Positions 1-9,825 are shown, counted from the stretch's first letter. The stretch: DNA of 33,921 nt from Myxococcus llanfairpwllgwyngyllgogerychwyrndrobwllllantysiliogogogochensis (GCF_006636215.1 NZ_VIFM01000112.1:1-33921); one strand, 5' to 3'. Numbers and translations: made by a program. The notes: a model not told the origin generated them from the sequence alone.

Positions 1-1299
1 CCCCTGGCCCCATCCCTGCCCATCCCCGACACCCTGCCCCGCCTTCGCGCCGCGGTGCGCGCTTACGACGACCATGTCCTCGCGAGGCTCGCCGCCGAGC
101 CTCACCTGGAGGCCGTGTCCGCCGCGCTCGCCCGCCTGCCGGAGCCGCTGCGGCCCCGAGGCGTGGCCTTCCTCGTGGCCCGCCTCCTCTCCCGCATGGG
201 CTTCACCGCCGGCACCTCCGTGAGCCCCGCCCTCGCGCGGCGCGTCCTGGAACGTCCACCTGGGGAACTGTTGTCATCCGGATACACCTCCCTGCGCGAG
301 CCCGGCCCCGCGTTGGAGCAGCTGGCCCAGGGCTACGAGTCCCTCAGCACCGGGGCCCGGCGCGCGAGTGCCCTGCTGGGTGACGCGGAAGCCTTCACGC
401 TGGAGAACCTGGAGCACCTCCAGGGCAAGGCGCAGCGGCTGGCGCTGGAACAGGCGGTGGAAGCCGCCGAGGCCCTCTCGCGCGCCCTTCCGCCCCGCCT
501 CCGCGCACGCCCCGTGTCCACCGGCCCCGCGCCCACCGCGCTGGAGGATGACGCCGCGTTTCCGCAGGGCGGGTTCTCCTCCGTCTCCAACGTGGGCAGC
601 CTGGAGAACCTGGTCACCTCCGAGCTCGTCTACATGGAGGATGAGCCCACGCTCGACTTGTTCGACGTGCGCTACGTCGAGGGCGAGCTGCTCTACTACA
701 CCCGCGACGAAAGCCTCGCCGTGCGTCGTCGCCGCGTGGTGACCTTCGTCCTCCCGCCGAGCCTCGCGGACGCGCGGGTGAAGGACACCGGCGTGCGGTG
801 GCAGCGCGCAGTGGTGGCCATGGGACTGGTGTTGTGCCTGGTGCGCCGGCTGTCCGTGTGGCTGGGAGACCAGGAGCTGCGCTTCCAGGTCGCCTTCCCC
901 TGGGATGGCGACGGGCCCCACCCGCTGGAGGCGGAGCGCGGCCTGTGCGAGCTGCTGCTGCGCGAGTGGCGAGCCCGGGGGACCGCGGAGATTCTCACCC
1001 CACGAGACTCCGACGAGGTGCTGGCGAACGCGGCAGTGCAGGCGAAGCGGGCCCGGGTGGACGTGCTGTTGCTCGACGCGACCCGTCAAACGCGGCTCGA
1101 CACGACGAAGGTGCCCGCCCGCGTGGGGGTGCATCACCTGGACTTGAGCGAGCCGAGCCCGAGGCTCCATGTGCCGGGCCGGGGAACTTCTTCACCCGCG
1201 CGTGAAATCCCGGAAGTTGGCGCCGAGGGAGGCTCTCCCGAGACGCCATGGGAGGCCTGGACCGGAACGACGCTTGAGCTTGCGCGAGGGCTTCTCTAG
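1..1299 (+). CDS. Unrecognised protein, 5' end cut by window
   Basis: The reading frame is open to base 1 with no stop, so the gene almost certainly begins outside the window; the GTG at 55 is only the first internal start codon. About 433 codons are visible. The N-terminal part is Ala/Leu/Arg-rich and helical-looking. The C-terminal half (about 630-1150) has alternating hydrophobic strands, including DVRYVEGELLYYTRDES and RVDVLLLDATRQTRLD, which could be a von Willebrand A-like or other alpha/beta fold, but I see no MIDAS motif (DxSxS). No signal peptide or clear membrane segment is visible. The stop is 46 bases before the WGR/LRR gene on the same strand, so they may share a transcript. I do not recognise the family; only the coding status is well supported. 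Confidence 0.7.
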   Translation, partial: PLAPSLPIPDTLPRLRAAVRAYDDHVLARLAAEPHLEAVSAALARLPEPLRPRGVAFLVARLLSRMGFTAGTSVSPALARRVLERPPGELLSSGYTSLREPGPALEQLAQGYESLSTGARRASALLGDAEAFTLENLEHLQGKAQRLALEQAVEAAEALSRALPPRLRARPVSTGPAPTALEDDAAFPQGGFSSVSNVGSLENLVTSELVYMEDEPTLDLFDVRYVEGELLYYTRDESLAVRRRRVVTFVLPPSLADARVKDTGVRWQRAVVAMGLVLCLVRRLSVWLGDQELRFQVAFPWDGDGPHPLEAERGLCELLLREWRARGTAEILTPRDSDEVLANAAVQAKRARVDVLLLDATRQTRLDTTKVPARVGVHHLDLSEPSPRLHVPGRGTSSPAREIPEVGAEGGSPETPWEAWTGTTLELARGLL

Positions 1300-1345
1300 C
1301 GTCCGGTCCGGGAAGCGCCACGCTTGGCGCAGGAGAGGACGGGCC

Positions 1346-2707
1346 ATGCCGCGGTACGAGTTCAAGGAAGGCAGCTCCAACAAGTTCTGGGAGATCACGT
1401 TCGAAGGAAAGTCCTTCACGACGCGATGGGGCCGCATCGATACCGACGGCCAGGAGAAGACGCAGTCCTTCGACTCTCCCGAGGCGGCGCAGAAGGAGTA
1501 CGACAAGCTCGTCCGCGAGAAGGAGAAGAAGGGCTACGAGCTGGTGGGCGACGGTGAAGGGGGCGAGGACGGGGACGACGAGTCGCCGAGCGTCGAGGGC
1601 AAGTCCAACCCGGAACTCGAGGCCGCCATCCAGAAGGACCCGGCCAACGTGGACGCGTACCTGGTCTACGGCGACTGGCTCCAGAGCCAGGGCGACCCGC
1701 GCGGCGAGCTGGTCGCGCTCCAGCACGCGGTGTCGAAGGCCGAGGGCACGGAGGCCTCCACCCTCAAGCGGCAGATCACCGCGCACATCAAGAAGCACAA
1801 GGCGCTGCTGCTCGGTGGACTGGCCAAGGCCTGGTCCGAAGAGGAGCTCAAGGTGGAGTGGCACCTGGGCTTCATCCGCGACGCGCGGCTGGGCAAGAAG
1901 GACTACGACTCCGAACTGGAGGTCCCCGAGACGCTGGTGAAGCTGCTCGCGCATCCTTCCGCGAAGTTCCTCCAGTCGCTCACCATCGGCATGGTGGATA
2001 TGGAGGGCGAGAACTATTACGCCGGCGTCGTCGAGGCCATCGTCAAGACGAAGGGCATGCCGACGCTGCGCAGCCTGTTCCTCGGCGACTTCGAGTACCC
2101 GGACGAGACGGAGATCTCCTGGTCGTACATCAACGACGTCACGGGGCTCTACAAGGTGCTGCCCAACCTGCGCTCGCTGCGGCTGCGCGGCGCGGACGCG
2201 GACCTGGGCAAGATTGACCTGCCGGAGCTGCGTGAGTTCTCGATGGAGACGGGCGGCCTGCCCTTGGGCGCGGTGAAGTCCATCGCCAGCGCGAACTGGC
2301 CGAAGCTGGAGAAGCTGGAGGTCTGGTTCGGCTCGGAGAACTACGGCGCGGAGGGCGGCGTGGAGGACATCCAGCCCATCCTCGACGGCAAGGGACTGTC
2401 GAACGTCAAGGTGCTGGGCCTGCGCAACTCGGAGTTCACGGACGAACTGGCGAAGGCGCTGCCCACCGCGAAGATCCTCCCCCAGCTCGAGAAGCTGGAC
2501 CTGTCCATGGGCTGTCTGTCGGACACGGGCGCGCAGACGCTCGCGGACAACGCCGCGGCGTTCAAGCACCTCAAGCACCTGGACGTGACGGAGAACACGC
2601 TCACCAAGGCCGGCGAGAAGCTGGTGGCGAAACTGGCCGCGACGGTGGCGGCGGGCAGCCAGCGCGACTACGACGAGGAATACCGTTACGCGGCGGTGGG
2701 CGAGTAG
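1346..2707 (+). CDS. WGR domain / TIGR02996 / leucine-rich-repeat protein (STM4015-like)
   Basis: The ATG at 1346 is chosen because AGGAGAGGA lies six bases upstream and because the protein then opens directly with a WGR domain. Domain order in 453 residues: WGR domain at about 1-70 (FTTRWGRIDTDG, W28-G29-R30); an acidic linker (GEGGEDGDDE); a TIGR02996-type segment at about 90-130 (NPELEAAIQKDPANVDAYLV, then YGDWLQSQGDPRGELVALQ), common in myxobacterial and planctomycete proteins; then leucine-rich repeats (LPNLRSLRLRG, LPQLEKLDLSMGCLSDTGAQ, LKHLDVTENTLTKAG). There is no signal peptide, so it is probably cytoplasmic. The family role is not established; WGR domains occur in poly-ADP-ribose polymerases and molybdate-metabolism proteins. 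It sits six bases before an STM4014-type ATP-grasp gene. That neighbour makes it the likely counterpart of STM4015, which is also an LRR protein; this equivalence is my inference. Confidence 0.85.
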   Translation: MPRYEFKEGSSNKFWEITFEGKSFTTRWGRIDTDGQEKTQSFDSPEAAQKEYDKLVREKEKKGYELVGDGEGGEDGDDESPSVEGKSNPELEAAIQKDPANVDAYLVYGDWLQSQGDPRGELVALQHAVSKAEGTEASTLKRQITAHIKKHKALLLGGLAKAWSEEELKVEWHLGFIRDARLGKKDYDSELEVPETLVKLLAHPSAKFLQSLTIGMVDMEGENYYAGVVEAIVKTKGMPTLRSLFLGDFEYPDETEISWSYINDVTGLYKVLPNLRSLRLRGADADLGKIDLPELREFSMETGGLPLGAVKSIASANWPKLEKLEVWFGSENYGAEGGVEDIQPILDGKGLSNVKVLGLRNSEFTDELAKALPTAKILPQLEKLDLSMGCLSDTGAQTLADNAAAFKHLKHLDVTENTLTKAGEKLVAKLAATVAAGSQRDYDEEYRYAAVGE

Positions 2708-2713
2708 CACTCC

Positions 2714-3874
2714 ATGACGGCGGTGCCTGACTTCATCCTCATCGGCAACGCCGAGAACCGGCGCGTCACGTTGTTCCAGGACGCGCTGGCCCGCCAGGGC
2801 CTTCCTCCCGCGACGGTGGTGCCCTGGCGGGAGCTGGTGAAGCACCCCGCCCTCCTCGCGCGGCTGCCCGACACGGACGCCTTTGTCCGCATCGACGCCG
2901 CGGGGGAGAGCTGGGAGGTGGAGAAGGCGCTGCTCAAGCGCGGCCATGAAGACGCGCTGGAGCACGGCTGTCAGGTGCTCGCGCCGGAGGACGTGGACGC
3001 GCTCGTCGAGGACCACGGGCGAATCCTGGCTCCACGACAGGGGCACCTGGGCTTCCTGCGAGTCCTCTCCGAGCTGGAGGCGGTGTTCCGGGAGCGGCCT
3101 CGCTGGAGGGTGCTCCAATCGCCCGCGAGCATCGCGGACCTGTTCGACAAGCGCATCACCTCGCGGAGGTACGCGGCGTTGGGGGTGCCCGTGCCGGAGC
3201 CCTTGGACGGAGTGACGGACGTGGCCTCGCTGCGCGAGCGGATGGACGACGAGGACTGGCGCGAGGTCTTCGTGAAGGTGTCCTGCGGCTCGTCGGCGTC
3301 GTGTCTGGCCATCTTCCGCAGACACCGCGAGCGGGAGTCGCTGGTCACCACCATCGAGCAGGCACCGACGGGTTGGTACAACTCGCTCAAGGTGCGTCGA
3401 ATCACGGAGCCGGAGCGCGTGGAGGACGTGCTGGGCTTCCTGCTGCGCGAGGGCTCACAGGTGGAGCGCTCGATTCCCAAGGCGCGACTGGGCGGCGACA
3501 CTTTCGACTGTCGGGTGCTCACCGTGGGTGGGGAGCCCGCCTTCACGGTGGTGCGCCAGAGCCGAGGCCCCATCACCAACCTGCACCTGGGCGGCTGGCG
3601 TGGCGAGCCGGAGGAGCTGGAAGCAGCGGTGCCGCGCAACGAATGGAAGGCCGCGATGGAGAGCTGCCGCGTGGTGGCGCGGGCCCATGACTGCCTTCAC
3701 GTGGGCATCGACCTGATGTTCGAGGAGCACTTCACCGGGCACCGAGTGGTGGAGGCGAACGCCTTCGGCGACCTGCTGCCCGGCCTGCAGCGCGAGGGAC
3801 TCAGCGTCTACGAGTGGGAGATTCGCGAGGCACTGGCACTGGCTCGTGCCAATGCCTCTCCTCTCAGCCCGTGA
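2714..3874 (+). CDS. STM4014-family ATP-grasp-like protein
   Basis: 386 residues, starting six bases after the WGR/LRR stop, so the two form an operon. The N-terminus (FILIGNAENRRVTLFQDALA) matches what I remember of the STM4014 family. The rest looks like a RimK-type ATP-grasp fold: a lysine strand (EVFVKVSCGSSASC, about 180-195), a central basic and Gly-rich segment (IPKARLGGDTFDCRVLTVGG), and a C-terminal acid/Asn metal-binding segment (GIDLMFEEH at about 331-339, VVEANAFGD at about 346-354). ATP-grasp enzymes usually join a carboxylate to an amine or thiol through an acyl-phosphate, but the substrate here is unknown. In Salmonella this family is encoded beside the STM4011/4012 radical SAM and STM4013 hydrolase genes; here those lie about 22.5 kb away on the other strand. 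Confidence 0.85.
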   Translation: MTAVPDFILIGNAENRRVTLFQDALARQGLPPATVVPWRELVKHPALLARLPDTDAFVRIDAAGESWEVEKALLKRGHEDALEHGCQVLAPEDVDALVEDHGRILAPRQGHLGFLRVLSELEAVFRERPRWRVLQSPASIADLFDKRITSRRYAALGVPVPEPLDGVTDVASLRERMDDEDWREVFVKVSCGSSASCLAIFRRHRERESLVTTIEQAPTGWYNSLKVRRITEPERVEDVLGFLLREGSQVERSIPKARLGGDTFDCRVLTVGGEPAFTVVRQSRGPITNLHLGGWRGEPEELEAAVPRNEWKAAMESCRVVARAHDCLHVGIDLMFEEHFTGHRVVEANAFGDLLPGLQREGLSVYEWEIREALALARANASPLSP

Positions 3875-3889
3875 CGCTCACCAGCGTCA
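3872..3889. terminator. Hairpin holding both convergent stop codons
   Basis: TGACGCT (3872-3878) and AGCGTCA (3883-3889) form a perfect 7-bp stem with the loop CACC. The left arm begins with the TGA of the ATP-grasp gene and the right arm ends with the complement of the TGA of the esterase gene on the other strand. There is no T-run on either side, so this is only a candidate bidirectional terminator or barrier between convergent genes. Confidence 0.4.
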
Positions 3890-5383
3890 GTCGCAGCCCG
3901 TGGCGTCGCGAGAGGGCACCCAGTTGCAATCGAAGGTGTGCACCTCGCCAGTGGCACGACCCCGCCCAGGAGCCGAGTCGAGCATCGTGTTCCAGAACCG
4001 CGAGAGCACCGAGGTGAGCGAGTTGGCGGGCCCCGTCGGCGGGTCGCTGTTGTAGAGCAGCGCCGCATGCACGTTCGGCTCGGTGGTGCCGTTGGCGCGG
4101 AGCACGACGGGGTCGCTCGGCGCGAAGAGCCACTTCATGCGCGACGATGTGTTGTCTCCAGTGATTCCCATGGCCCGATTCATGGACTCCACCCAGGTGG
4201 CACGGGCCGCGCGCTCCGCCGGGGTGTTGGTCGTCGATTGGAACGGCAGCCCGGTGTTCGACATGTAGAGCTGGTCCTGGCGGTTCTGCCAGACAAGCGT
4301 GGGCAGGTCGAAGCCCCCTTCCGACACGGGTGCGGTGATGATGTCGTAGAGCACCGGACCACTGATGCACTCGTGCGGAGGATGTACGGGGTCCCCCGGC
4401 GTCCGCGCGGCCACACAGGACGGAGTGAGCGAAGACTTCCAGATGCTCGTCAACTGCTCGAAGGCCTCCAGCCCCGAGCCAATCCCCAGCACGGGATAGT
4501 CTGGATGATTCCAGTCGAGCGGCAGGTACCCGGCGCCCGGAAAGACAAGCAGCCGTCCCGCCTTCGCGGCCTTGGGGAGTCGATTCACGACGCGATGCGT
4601 GTTGTTGAAGGCGCCAAAGCCTCCCGCCGAGCCACCCCGCCACAACACGCGCAGCGGCTTGTTGTCGTCCAGGCCATACCGCTCGACGAGCACGGCGAGC
4701 ATCGCCTCCACGTTGTAGGCCCCCGTGAAGCGCCAATCCCGCTGCGTCCCCTTGTAGGTGATGTCGGGCGCATCCAGTGCCGTACCCGTCCACAAGTCAC
4801 TCGAGCAGTAATGGCCAAGCACATCGATGGCGCCACTGAAGTCGTCGGGGCTCGCGGGATCGCGCTCACGCAGCGCCCGGTCCGCCGGCAGGTTCACCGA
4901 CGACACCAGGTCGATGGCCCGATTGCCGCAGCCCCCCAGCGGACTCTCGCTGTCGAACGCGCAGAAGCCACCGCCTTCGAGGCGCAGCACCCACTGCGTC
5001 GGAAGAGCCCCTCCCGGAGGAACTGGGGGGAAGGTGACCTCCAGGACGAACTCGTCGCCCAGGTTGCACCGGGCATCCGTCCAGCGGACGTCCCGAAGCG
5101 CCGGGCGCACCGTCTCCGTCAACCGGCGCATGGGATTGCCGGCGCGAGTACACGCGGTCACGTTGTAGCCATTGCCCGAGGGCCGACAGGTGGCCGTTCC
5201 CCCGGACCAGGCGGACGCAAGCGAGGAGCAGGATACCGAGGCGCCAGGCACACACGCCGTCGCCACGGCTTCGAGCGATGGGCCCGTGGCGCCCACTTCG
5301 GAGAGGGGCGCATGGCGAGGTTCCGCCCCACCACAGGCGGCACAGGTCAGGACGACGGGGAGCAGCAGGAGGAGGGAGCGCAT
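3887..5383 (-). CDS. Pectinacetylesterase/Notum-like secreted lipoprotein
   Basis: 498 residues. The start is supported by a GAGAGGGA ribosome site next to the ATG and by a lipoprotein signal peptide (MRSLLLLLPVVLTCAAC, lipid-modified Cys17). After a Cys-rich spacer (about 40-110) the body matches the pectinacetylesterase family: LRLEGGGFC (134-141), GCGNRAIDLVSS (151-162), nucleophile elbow GGSAGGFG with Ser252, Asp370 in NRQDQLY and His439 in EPNVHA as a plausible Ser-Asp-His triad. The family removes O-acyl groups, from pectin in plants and from lipidated Wnt in animal Notum; the bacterial substrate cannot be read from sequence. It is likely anchored in the outer membrane, facing the periplasm or surface. 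It converges with the ATP-grasp gene with 12 bases between the stops and lies 104 bases beyond the RND operon on the same strand, probably as a separate unit. Confidence 0.85.
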   Translation of the reverse strand: MRSLLLLLPVVLTCAACGGAEPRHAPLSEVGATGPSLEAVATACVPGASVSCSSLASAWSGGTATCRPSGNGYNVTACTRAGNPMRRLTETVRPALRDVRWTDARCNLGDEFVLEVTFPPVPPGGALPTQWVLRLEGGGFCAFDSESPLGGCGNRAIDLVSSVNLPADRALRERDPASPDDFSGAIDVLGHYCSSDLWTGTALDAPDITYKGTQRDWRFTGAYNVEAMLAVLVERYGLDDNKPLRVLWRGGSAGGFGAFNNTHRVVNRLPKAAKAGRLLVFPGAGYLPLDWNHPDYPVLGIGSGLEAFEQLTSIWKSSLTPSCVAARTPGDPVHPPHECISGPVLYDIITAPVSEGGFDLPTLVWQNRQDQLYMSNTGLPFQSTTNTPAERAARATWVESMNRAMGITGDNTSSRMKWLFAPSDPVVLRANGTTEPNVHAALLYNSDPPTGPANSLTSVLSRFWNTMLDSAPGRGRATGEVHTFDCNWVPSRDATGCD

Positions 5384-5443
5384 TCCCTCTCAACCCACGA
5401 CACTCAAGAGAGTTGCGGAGGTCCTGTTTCGATTCCCGAGGCC

Positions 5444-5468
5444 GGAGCCCGCCACGAAGGCGGACTCC
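5444..5468 (-). terminator. Candidate terminator of RND operon
   Basis: GGAGCCCGCC (5444-5453) pairs with GGCGGACTCC (5459-5468) with one mismatch and a 5-base loop. It lies 20 bases past the RND pump stop codon in the gap before the esterase gene. No clear U-tract follows on the - strand, so the assignment rests on the stem and its position. Confidence 0.4.
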
Positions 5469-5487
5469 AGCCTGGAAGCCTTTCGAC

Positions 5488-8400
5488 TCAGGCCTCGGGA
5501 GGCGTGTCCAACACGGGCTTGCGTCGGTTGAACAACCGCTGCACGACGACGAAGAACAGCGGCACGAAGAAGATGCCCAGCAACGTGCCGACAATCATGC
5601 CACCGAGCACACCGGTGCCAATGGCTCGCTGCGCACCCGAGCCCGCGCCGGACGCAATCGCCAGCGGCGTCACGCCGAAGCCGAACGCCAGCGACGTCAT
5701 CAGGATGGGCCGCAGACGCGAGCGCACCGCGCTCAACGTCGCCTCAATCAACTCCATGCCCTTGTCGAGGTTCTCCTTCGCGAACTCGACGATGAGGATG
5801 GCGTTCTTGCTGGAGAGTCCCACGGTCGTCAGCATCGCGACCTGGAAGTAGACGTCGCGGTCCATGCCCCGCAGCGTGCTTCCCAGCACCGTCCCGAGAA
5901 TTCCCAGCGGCGCCACGAGCAGCACGGCGGTGGGAATCGTCCAGCTCTCGTACATCGCCGCCAGGCAGAGGAAGACCAGCAGCAGCGAGAGCGTGTAGAG
6001 CAACGGGGTCTGCGCGCCCGCCGCGCGCTCCTGGTACGACTGCCCCGTCCACTCCAGGCCCACGCCGGGCGGAAGCTGGGAGACCAGCCGCTCCACTTCG
6101 GCCATCGCCACGCCGGAGCTGACGCCCGGAGCGGCCTCGCCGTTCATCTCCATTGCCGACACGCCGTTGAAGCGCTCGAGCCGAGGCGAACCCGAACCCC
6201 AGCGCGGACTCGCGAAGGCCGAGAACGGAACCATCTCACCCTTCATGTTGCGCACCGACCAGCGGTTGAAGTCCTCGGGGGCCATCCGGAAAGGCGCATC
6301 GGCCTGGATGAACACCCGCTTGACGCGACCCCGGTCGATGAAGTCGTCGATGTACTGCCCACCCCACGCCACGGAGAGCGTGTTGTTGATCTCCGCGGTC
6401 GCGAGCCCCAGCGCGGAGGCCTTCGCGACATCGACGTCGACGCGGAACTGGGGCGTGTCCTCCTGTCCGTTCGGACGCACGTTCGCGAGCAGGCTGCTCT
6501 GCGACGCCGCGCCGAGGAACTGGTTGCGCGCGGCGGTCAGCGCCTCGTGGCCCAGACCGACGTTGTCCTTCAGGAAGAAGGAGAAGCCCGCGGAGGTGCT
6601 CAGCTCCGCCACCGCGGGAGGCGGGAAGGCGAAGGCGAGCGCATCTTGAATCTGCGCCAGCTCTCCCATGGCCCGGCCCGCCACGGCGTTGACGCCGAGA
6701 TTGGGCGCCTTCCGCTCGGCCCAGTCCTTGAGGCTGATGAAGGCGACGCCAGCGTTCTGACCGCTGCCGCCGAAGCTGAAGCCCTGCACGCTGAACATCG
6801 CGTTGACGGTGTCCTTCTCGCTCTCGAGGAAGTGCCGCTCCACCCGCTCAATCACCTTCATGGTGCGCTCCTGCGTCGCACCCACGGGCGTCTGCACCAT
6901 CGCGAACAGGAAGCCCTGGTCCTCCGAAGGAAGGAAGGAGCTCGGCAGGCGAAGGAACAACACCACCATCACCGCCACCATCGCGACGAAGGCGAGCATG
7001 AAGCGCTTGCTCCGCGACAGGATTCCGCGCACCGCCCGCTGGTACTGCGCATTGCTCTTGTCGAACCCGCGATTGAACGCCCCGAAGAACCCCGTCTCCT
7101 TCGCGTGGTGTCCCTTCGCAATCGGCTTGAGCAGCGTCGCGCAGAGCGCCGGCGTGAGCACGATGGCGACCAGCACCGAGAGCGCCATGGACGTCACGAT
7201 GGTCACCGAGAACTGTCGGTAGATGACACCCGTGGAGCCCGCGAGGAACGCCATCGGCACGAACACCGCGGACAGCACGACGCCAATGCCCACCAGCGCG
7301 CTGGTGATCTGATCCATCGACTTGCGGGTGGCCTCCAGGGGAGACAGGCCCTCCTCGCTCATCAGTCGCTCGACGTTCTCGACGACGACGATGGCGTCAT
7401 CGACGAGCAGACCGATGGCGAGCACCATCGCGAACATCGTCAGCATGTTCGCCGAGTACCCCAACGCGGTGAGCACCCCCAGTGTCCCCAGCAGCACCAC
7501 GGGCACCGCGATGGTCGGAATCAGCGTCGCGCGGAAGTTCTGGAGGAACAGGTACATCACCAGGAACACCAGGAGGATGGCCTCGAGCAGCGTCGAGACG
7601 ACGCCCATGATGGCCACTCGCACGAACGGAGTCGTGTCGAACGGCACCACCGCCTTCATTCCCTTCGGCAGCAGCGGCTTGAGCTCCTCCAGCGCGGCGG
7701 TGATGCCCTGCGCCGTCTCCAGCGCGTTGGCGCCGGTGGCCAGCGACACGGCCACGCCGGTGGCGGGCTTGCCGTTGTAGCGGCTGATGACGCTGTAGTC
7801 CTCGGAGCCCAGCTCCACCCGGGCCACATCCCCGAGCCGCAGCAGGGAGCCTTCCGAATTGCCGCGCACGATGATGTTCCGGAACTGCTCCGCCGTCTGG
7901 AGGCGGTCCTGCGCCGTCACCGTCGCGTTGAGCTGCTGGCCCTGCACCGCGGGCGTTCCACCCAACTGCCCCACCACCACTTGCTGGTTCTGGGCCCGGA
8001 TGGCGCCGATGACGTCGGTCGGCGTCAGCGTGTAGGTGTCCAGCTTGTTCGGGTCCAGCCAGATGCGCATCGCGTACTTCGTGCCGAACACCTGGGTGGC
8101 GCCCACTCCGGGAACGCGGGAGATGGGGTCCACCATGTTCGTGGCGACGAAGTCCTGGATGTCGTCGCCCGACATGCTGCCGTCTTCGGAGACGAAGCCA
8201 ATCACCTGCAGGAAGCCCGTGCTCGCCTTGCTCACGGAGATGCCCTGCTGCTGCACGGTCTGCGGCAACAACGGCGTCGCCAGCTGCAGCTTGTTCTGCA
8301 CCTGCACCTGCGCGATGTCCGGGTCGGTGCCGTTGCGGAACGTCAGGATGATGTTGGCCGAGCCGTTCGACTCGCTCGTCGCCGACATGTAGAGCAACCC

Positions 8401-8619
8401 ATCGAGCCCCTTCATGCTCTGCTCGATGACCTGCGTGACGGAGTCCTCGATGGCCTTCGCGGAGGCACCGGGATAGACGGCGTTCACCGTCACCGTGGGG
8501 GGCGCGATGGCCGGGTACTGCGCGATGGAAAGCTGGGTGATGGACAGCGCGCCGGCCATCATGATGATGATCGCCAGAACCCAGGCGAAGATCGGTCGAT
8601 CAATGAAGAATCGTGCCAT
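5488..8619 (-). CDS. RND multidrug efflux pump, AcrB/HAE1 type
   Basis: 1,043 residues, the usual full length for HAE-1 family inner-membrane pumps. The N-terminus [20 protein letters not shown] is the classic first transmembrane helix of AcrB-like proteins. The proton-relay pair is present in [18 protein letters not shown], followed by the [20 protein letters not shown] helix, and the second half repeats the fold with [16 protein letters not shown]. It works as a trimer that couples proton influx to export of amphipathic compounds, taking its adaptor from the gene 12 bases upstream. No outer-membrane channel gene (TolC/OprM type) is in the window, so the pump must borrow one. Very long open frames on the opposite strand here are base-composition shadows. 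Regulation is probably by the divergent TetR gene. Confidence 0.97.
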   Translation of the reverse strand: MARFFIDRPIFAWVLAIIIMMAGALSITQLSIAQYPAIAPPTVTVNAVYPGASAKAIEDSVTQVIEQSMKGLDGLLYMSATSESNGSANIILTFRNGTDPDIAQVQVQNKLQLATPLLPQTVQQQGISVSKASTGFLQVIGFVSEDGSMSGDDIQDFVATNMVDPISRVPGVGATQVFGTKYAMRIWLDPNKLDTYTLTPTDVIGAIRAQNQQVVVGQLGGTPAVQGQQLNATVTAQDRLQTAEQFRNIIVRGNSEGSLLRLGDVARVELGSEDYSVISRYNGKPATGVAVSLATGANALETAQGITAALEELKPLLPKGMKAVVPFDTTPFVRVAIMGVVSTLLEAILLVFLVMYLFLQNFRATLIPTIAVPVVLLGTLGVLTALGYSANMLTMFAMVLAIGLLVDDAIVVVENVERLMSEEGLSPLEATRKSMDQITSALVGIGVVLSAVFVPMAFLAGSTGVIYRQFSVTIVTSMALSVLVAIVLTPALCATLLKPIAKGHHAKETGFFGAFNRGFDKSNAQYQRAVRGILSRSKRFMLAFVAMVAVMVVLFLRLPSSFLPSEDQGFLFAMVQTPVGATQERTMKVIERVERHFLESEKDTVNAMFSVQGFSFGGSGQNAGVAFISLKDWAERKAPNLGVNAVAGRAMGELAQIQDALAFAFPPPAVAELSTSAGFSFFLKDNVGLGHEALTAARNQFLGAASQSSLLANVRPNGQEDTPQFRVDVDVAKASALGLATAEINNTLSVAWGGQYIDDFIDRGRVKRVFIQADAPFRMAPEDFNRWSVRNMKGEMVPFSAFASPRWGSGSPRLERFNGVSAMEMNGEAAPGVSSGVAMAEVERLVSQLPPGVGLEWTGQSYQERAAGAQTPLLYTLSLLLVFLCLAAMYESWTIPTAVLLVAPLGILGTVLGSTLRGMDRDVYFQVAMLTTVGLSSKNAILIVEFAKENLDKGMELIEATLSAVRSRLRPILMTSLAFGFGVTPLAIASGAGSGAQRAIGTGVLGGMIVGTLLGIFFVPLFFVVVQRLFNRRKPVLDTPPEA

Positions 8620-8631
8620 GTGAAGGTCCGG

Positions 8632-9825
8632 TCACTCTTGGGACTTCGCGGGGACCAGGGGTTCGGCTTCCCCTGGCTTCGCGACAGTCGAGGGGGCTTC
8701 GGTCGCCTGGACCGGCATCCCCGGTTGGATTTTCTGGAGGCCTTCGATGATGACCCGGTCACCCTCGACCAGGCCGCTGTCGACCAACCACCGGTCGCCC
8801 ACCGTCCGATTGGCCTGGACGACGCGCGGCTCGACCTTGCCGTCCTTGCCCACCACCAGGGCGGTGGCGTTTCCCTTCGGGTCCCTGGCGATGCCCTGCT
8901 GAGGCACGAGGAGCCCCTGCTGGCGCAGCCCGTTGCCCACGAGGGCGCGGACGTACATCCCGGGCAACAGGGACTGGTCGGGGTTGGGCACCGTCACGCG
9001 CAGCGCGAAGCTGCCCGTGCCCGGGTCCACCGTCACGTCGGAGAACGTCAGAGAGCCCGGGTGTTCGTAGCGGCTGCCGTCCTCGAGGAGGATGGTCACC
9101 GGCGTGCTGTCGGTGCTCTTGAGCGTCCCAGCGCTCAGCTCCTTGCGCAGCCGCAGCAGCTCGCCGCTGGACTGGCTCACGTCGACGTAGAGAGGATCCA
9201 ACTGCTGCACCACCGCGAGCGCCGTCGGCTGATTGGCCGTGACGAGCGCGCCCTGGGTGACCGACGACTTGCCGATGCGCCCGGCGATGGGTGAGGTGAT
9301 GCGGGCGTAGTTCAGCGTCACGCTCGCTCGCTGCAACGCGGCCTGGGCGGCCTTCACGTCCGCCTCCGCCTGGCCCAGGGCGGCAATCGCCTTCTCGTTG
9401 TCCGCCGCGGTGACGGCCTCCAGCCGGGTCAGCTCGGCCGACCTCTTGGCGGTCAGGGCAGCCGACGTCAAGGTCGCCTGGGCACGCTCGAGCGCGGCCC
9501 TGGCGCTGCCGTAGTCCGCGCGGTAGGTCGCGTCCTCAAGCTCGTAGAGCGGCTGGCCTGCCTTGACCACGCCCCCTTCGGTGAACAGCCGGCGCTGGAC
9601 CAGCCCGTTGACCTGGGGCCGCACCTCGGCGACGAGGAAGGCATTGGTACGACCCGGCAGCTCCCGGGTCAGGAGTACGGACTCCGCCTTCAGGGTGACG
9701 ACGGTGACCTGGGAAGGCCCATAGGACTCCTGCGGCGGGGCTGCCTTCTGACAGGCGGCCAGCAGCGCGGCGCAGGACGACATTCCAACGAGCGCCAGCC
9801 GGAGCGAGCGCGAGCGAGACCACAT
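8632..9825 (-). CDS. RND periplasmic adaptor lipoprotein, AcrA type
   Basis: 397 residues. The signal peptide ends in a lipobox (LLAACQKA, Cys25), so the mature protein is anchored to the inner membrane. Then come the typical adaptor parts: a lipoyl/barrel segment (TRELPGRTNAFLVAEVRPQV, then GLVQRRLFTEGGVVKAGQPL), an alpha-helical hairpin (about 95-165, Ala/Leu/Glu-rich), the return lipoyl segment (NYARITSPIAGRIGKSSVTQ), a beta-barrel, and a membrane-proximal domain with GDRVIIEGLQKIQPGMPV. It bridges the pump to an outer-membrane channel. A GAGG ribosome site lies upstream of the ATG. First gene of the two-gene RND operon, divergent from TetR with about 236 bases between the start codons. 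Confidence 0.95.
   Translation of the reverse strand: MWSRSRSLRLALVGMSSCAALLAACQKAAPPQESYGPSQVTVVTLKAESVLLTRELPGRTNAFLVAEVRPQVNGLVQRRLFTEGGVVKAGQPLYELEDATYRADYGSARAALERAQATLTSAALTAKRSAELTRLEAVTAADNEKAIAALGQAEADVKAAQAALQRASVTLNYARITSPIAGRIGKSSVTQGALVTANQPTALAVVQQLDPLYVDVSQSSGELLRLRKELSAGTLKSTDSTPVTILLEDGSRYEHPGSLTFSDVTVDPGTGSFALRVTVPNPDQSLLPGMYVRALVGNGLRQQGLLVPQQGIARDPKGNATALVVGKDGKVEPRVVQANRTVGDRWLVDSGLVEGDRVIIEGLQKIQPGMPVQATEAPSTVAKPGEAEPLVPAKSQE

Noticed and set aside
995-3325. Long - strand open frame (776 codons) opposite the WGR/LRR and ATP-grasp genes
   Set aside because: Same shadow pattern, no recognisable motif or ribosome site.
5278-9294. Very long + strand open frame (1,338 codons) opposite the RND operon
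   Set aside because: Its translation is His/Arg/Gln/Gly-rich with no domains. It mirrors the highly G/C-biased third positions of the real - strand genes, whose motifs are unmistakable.
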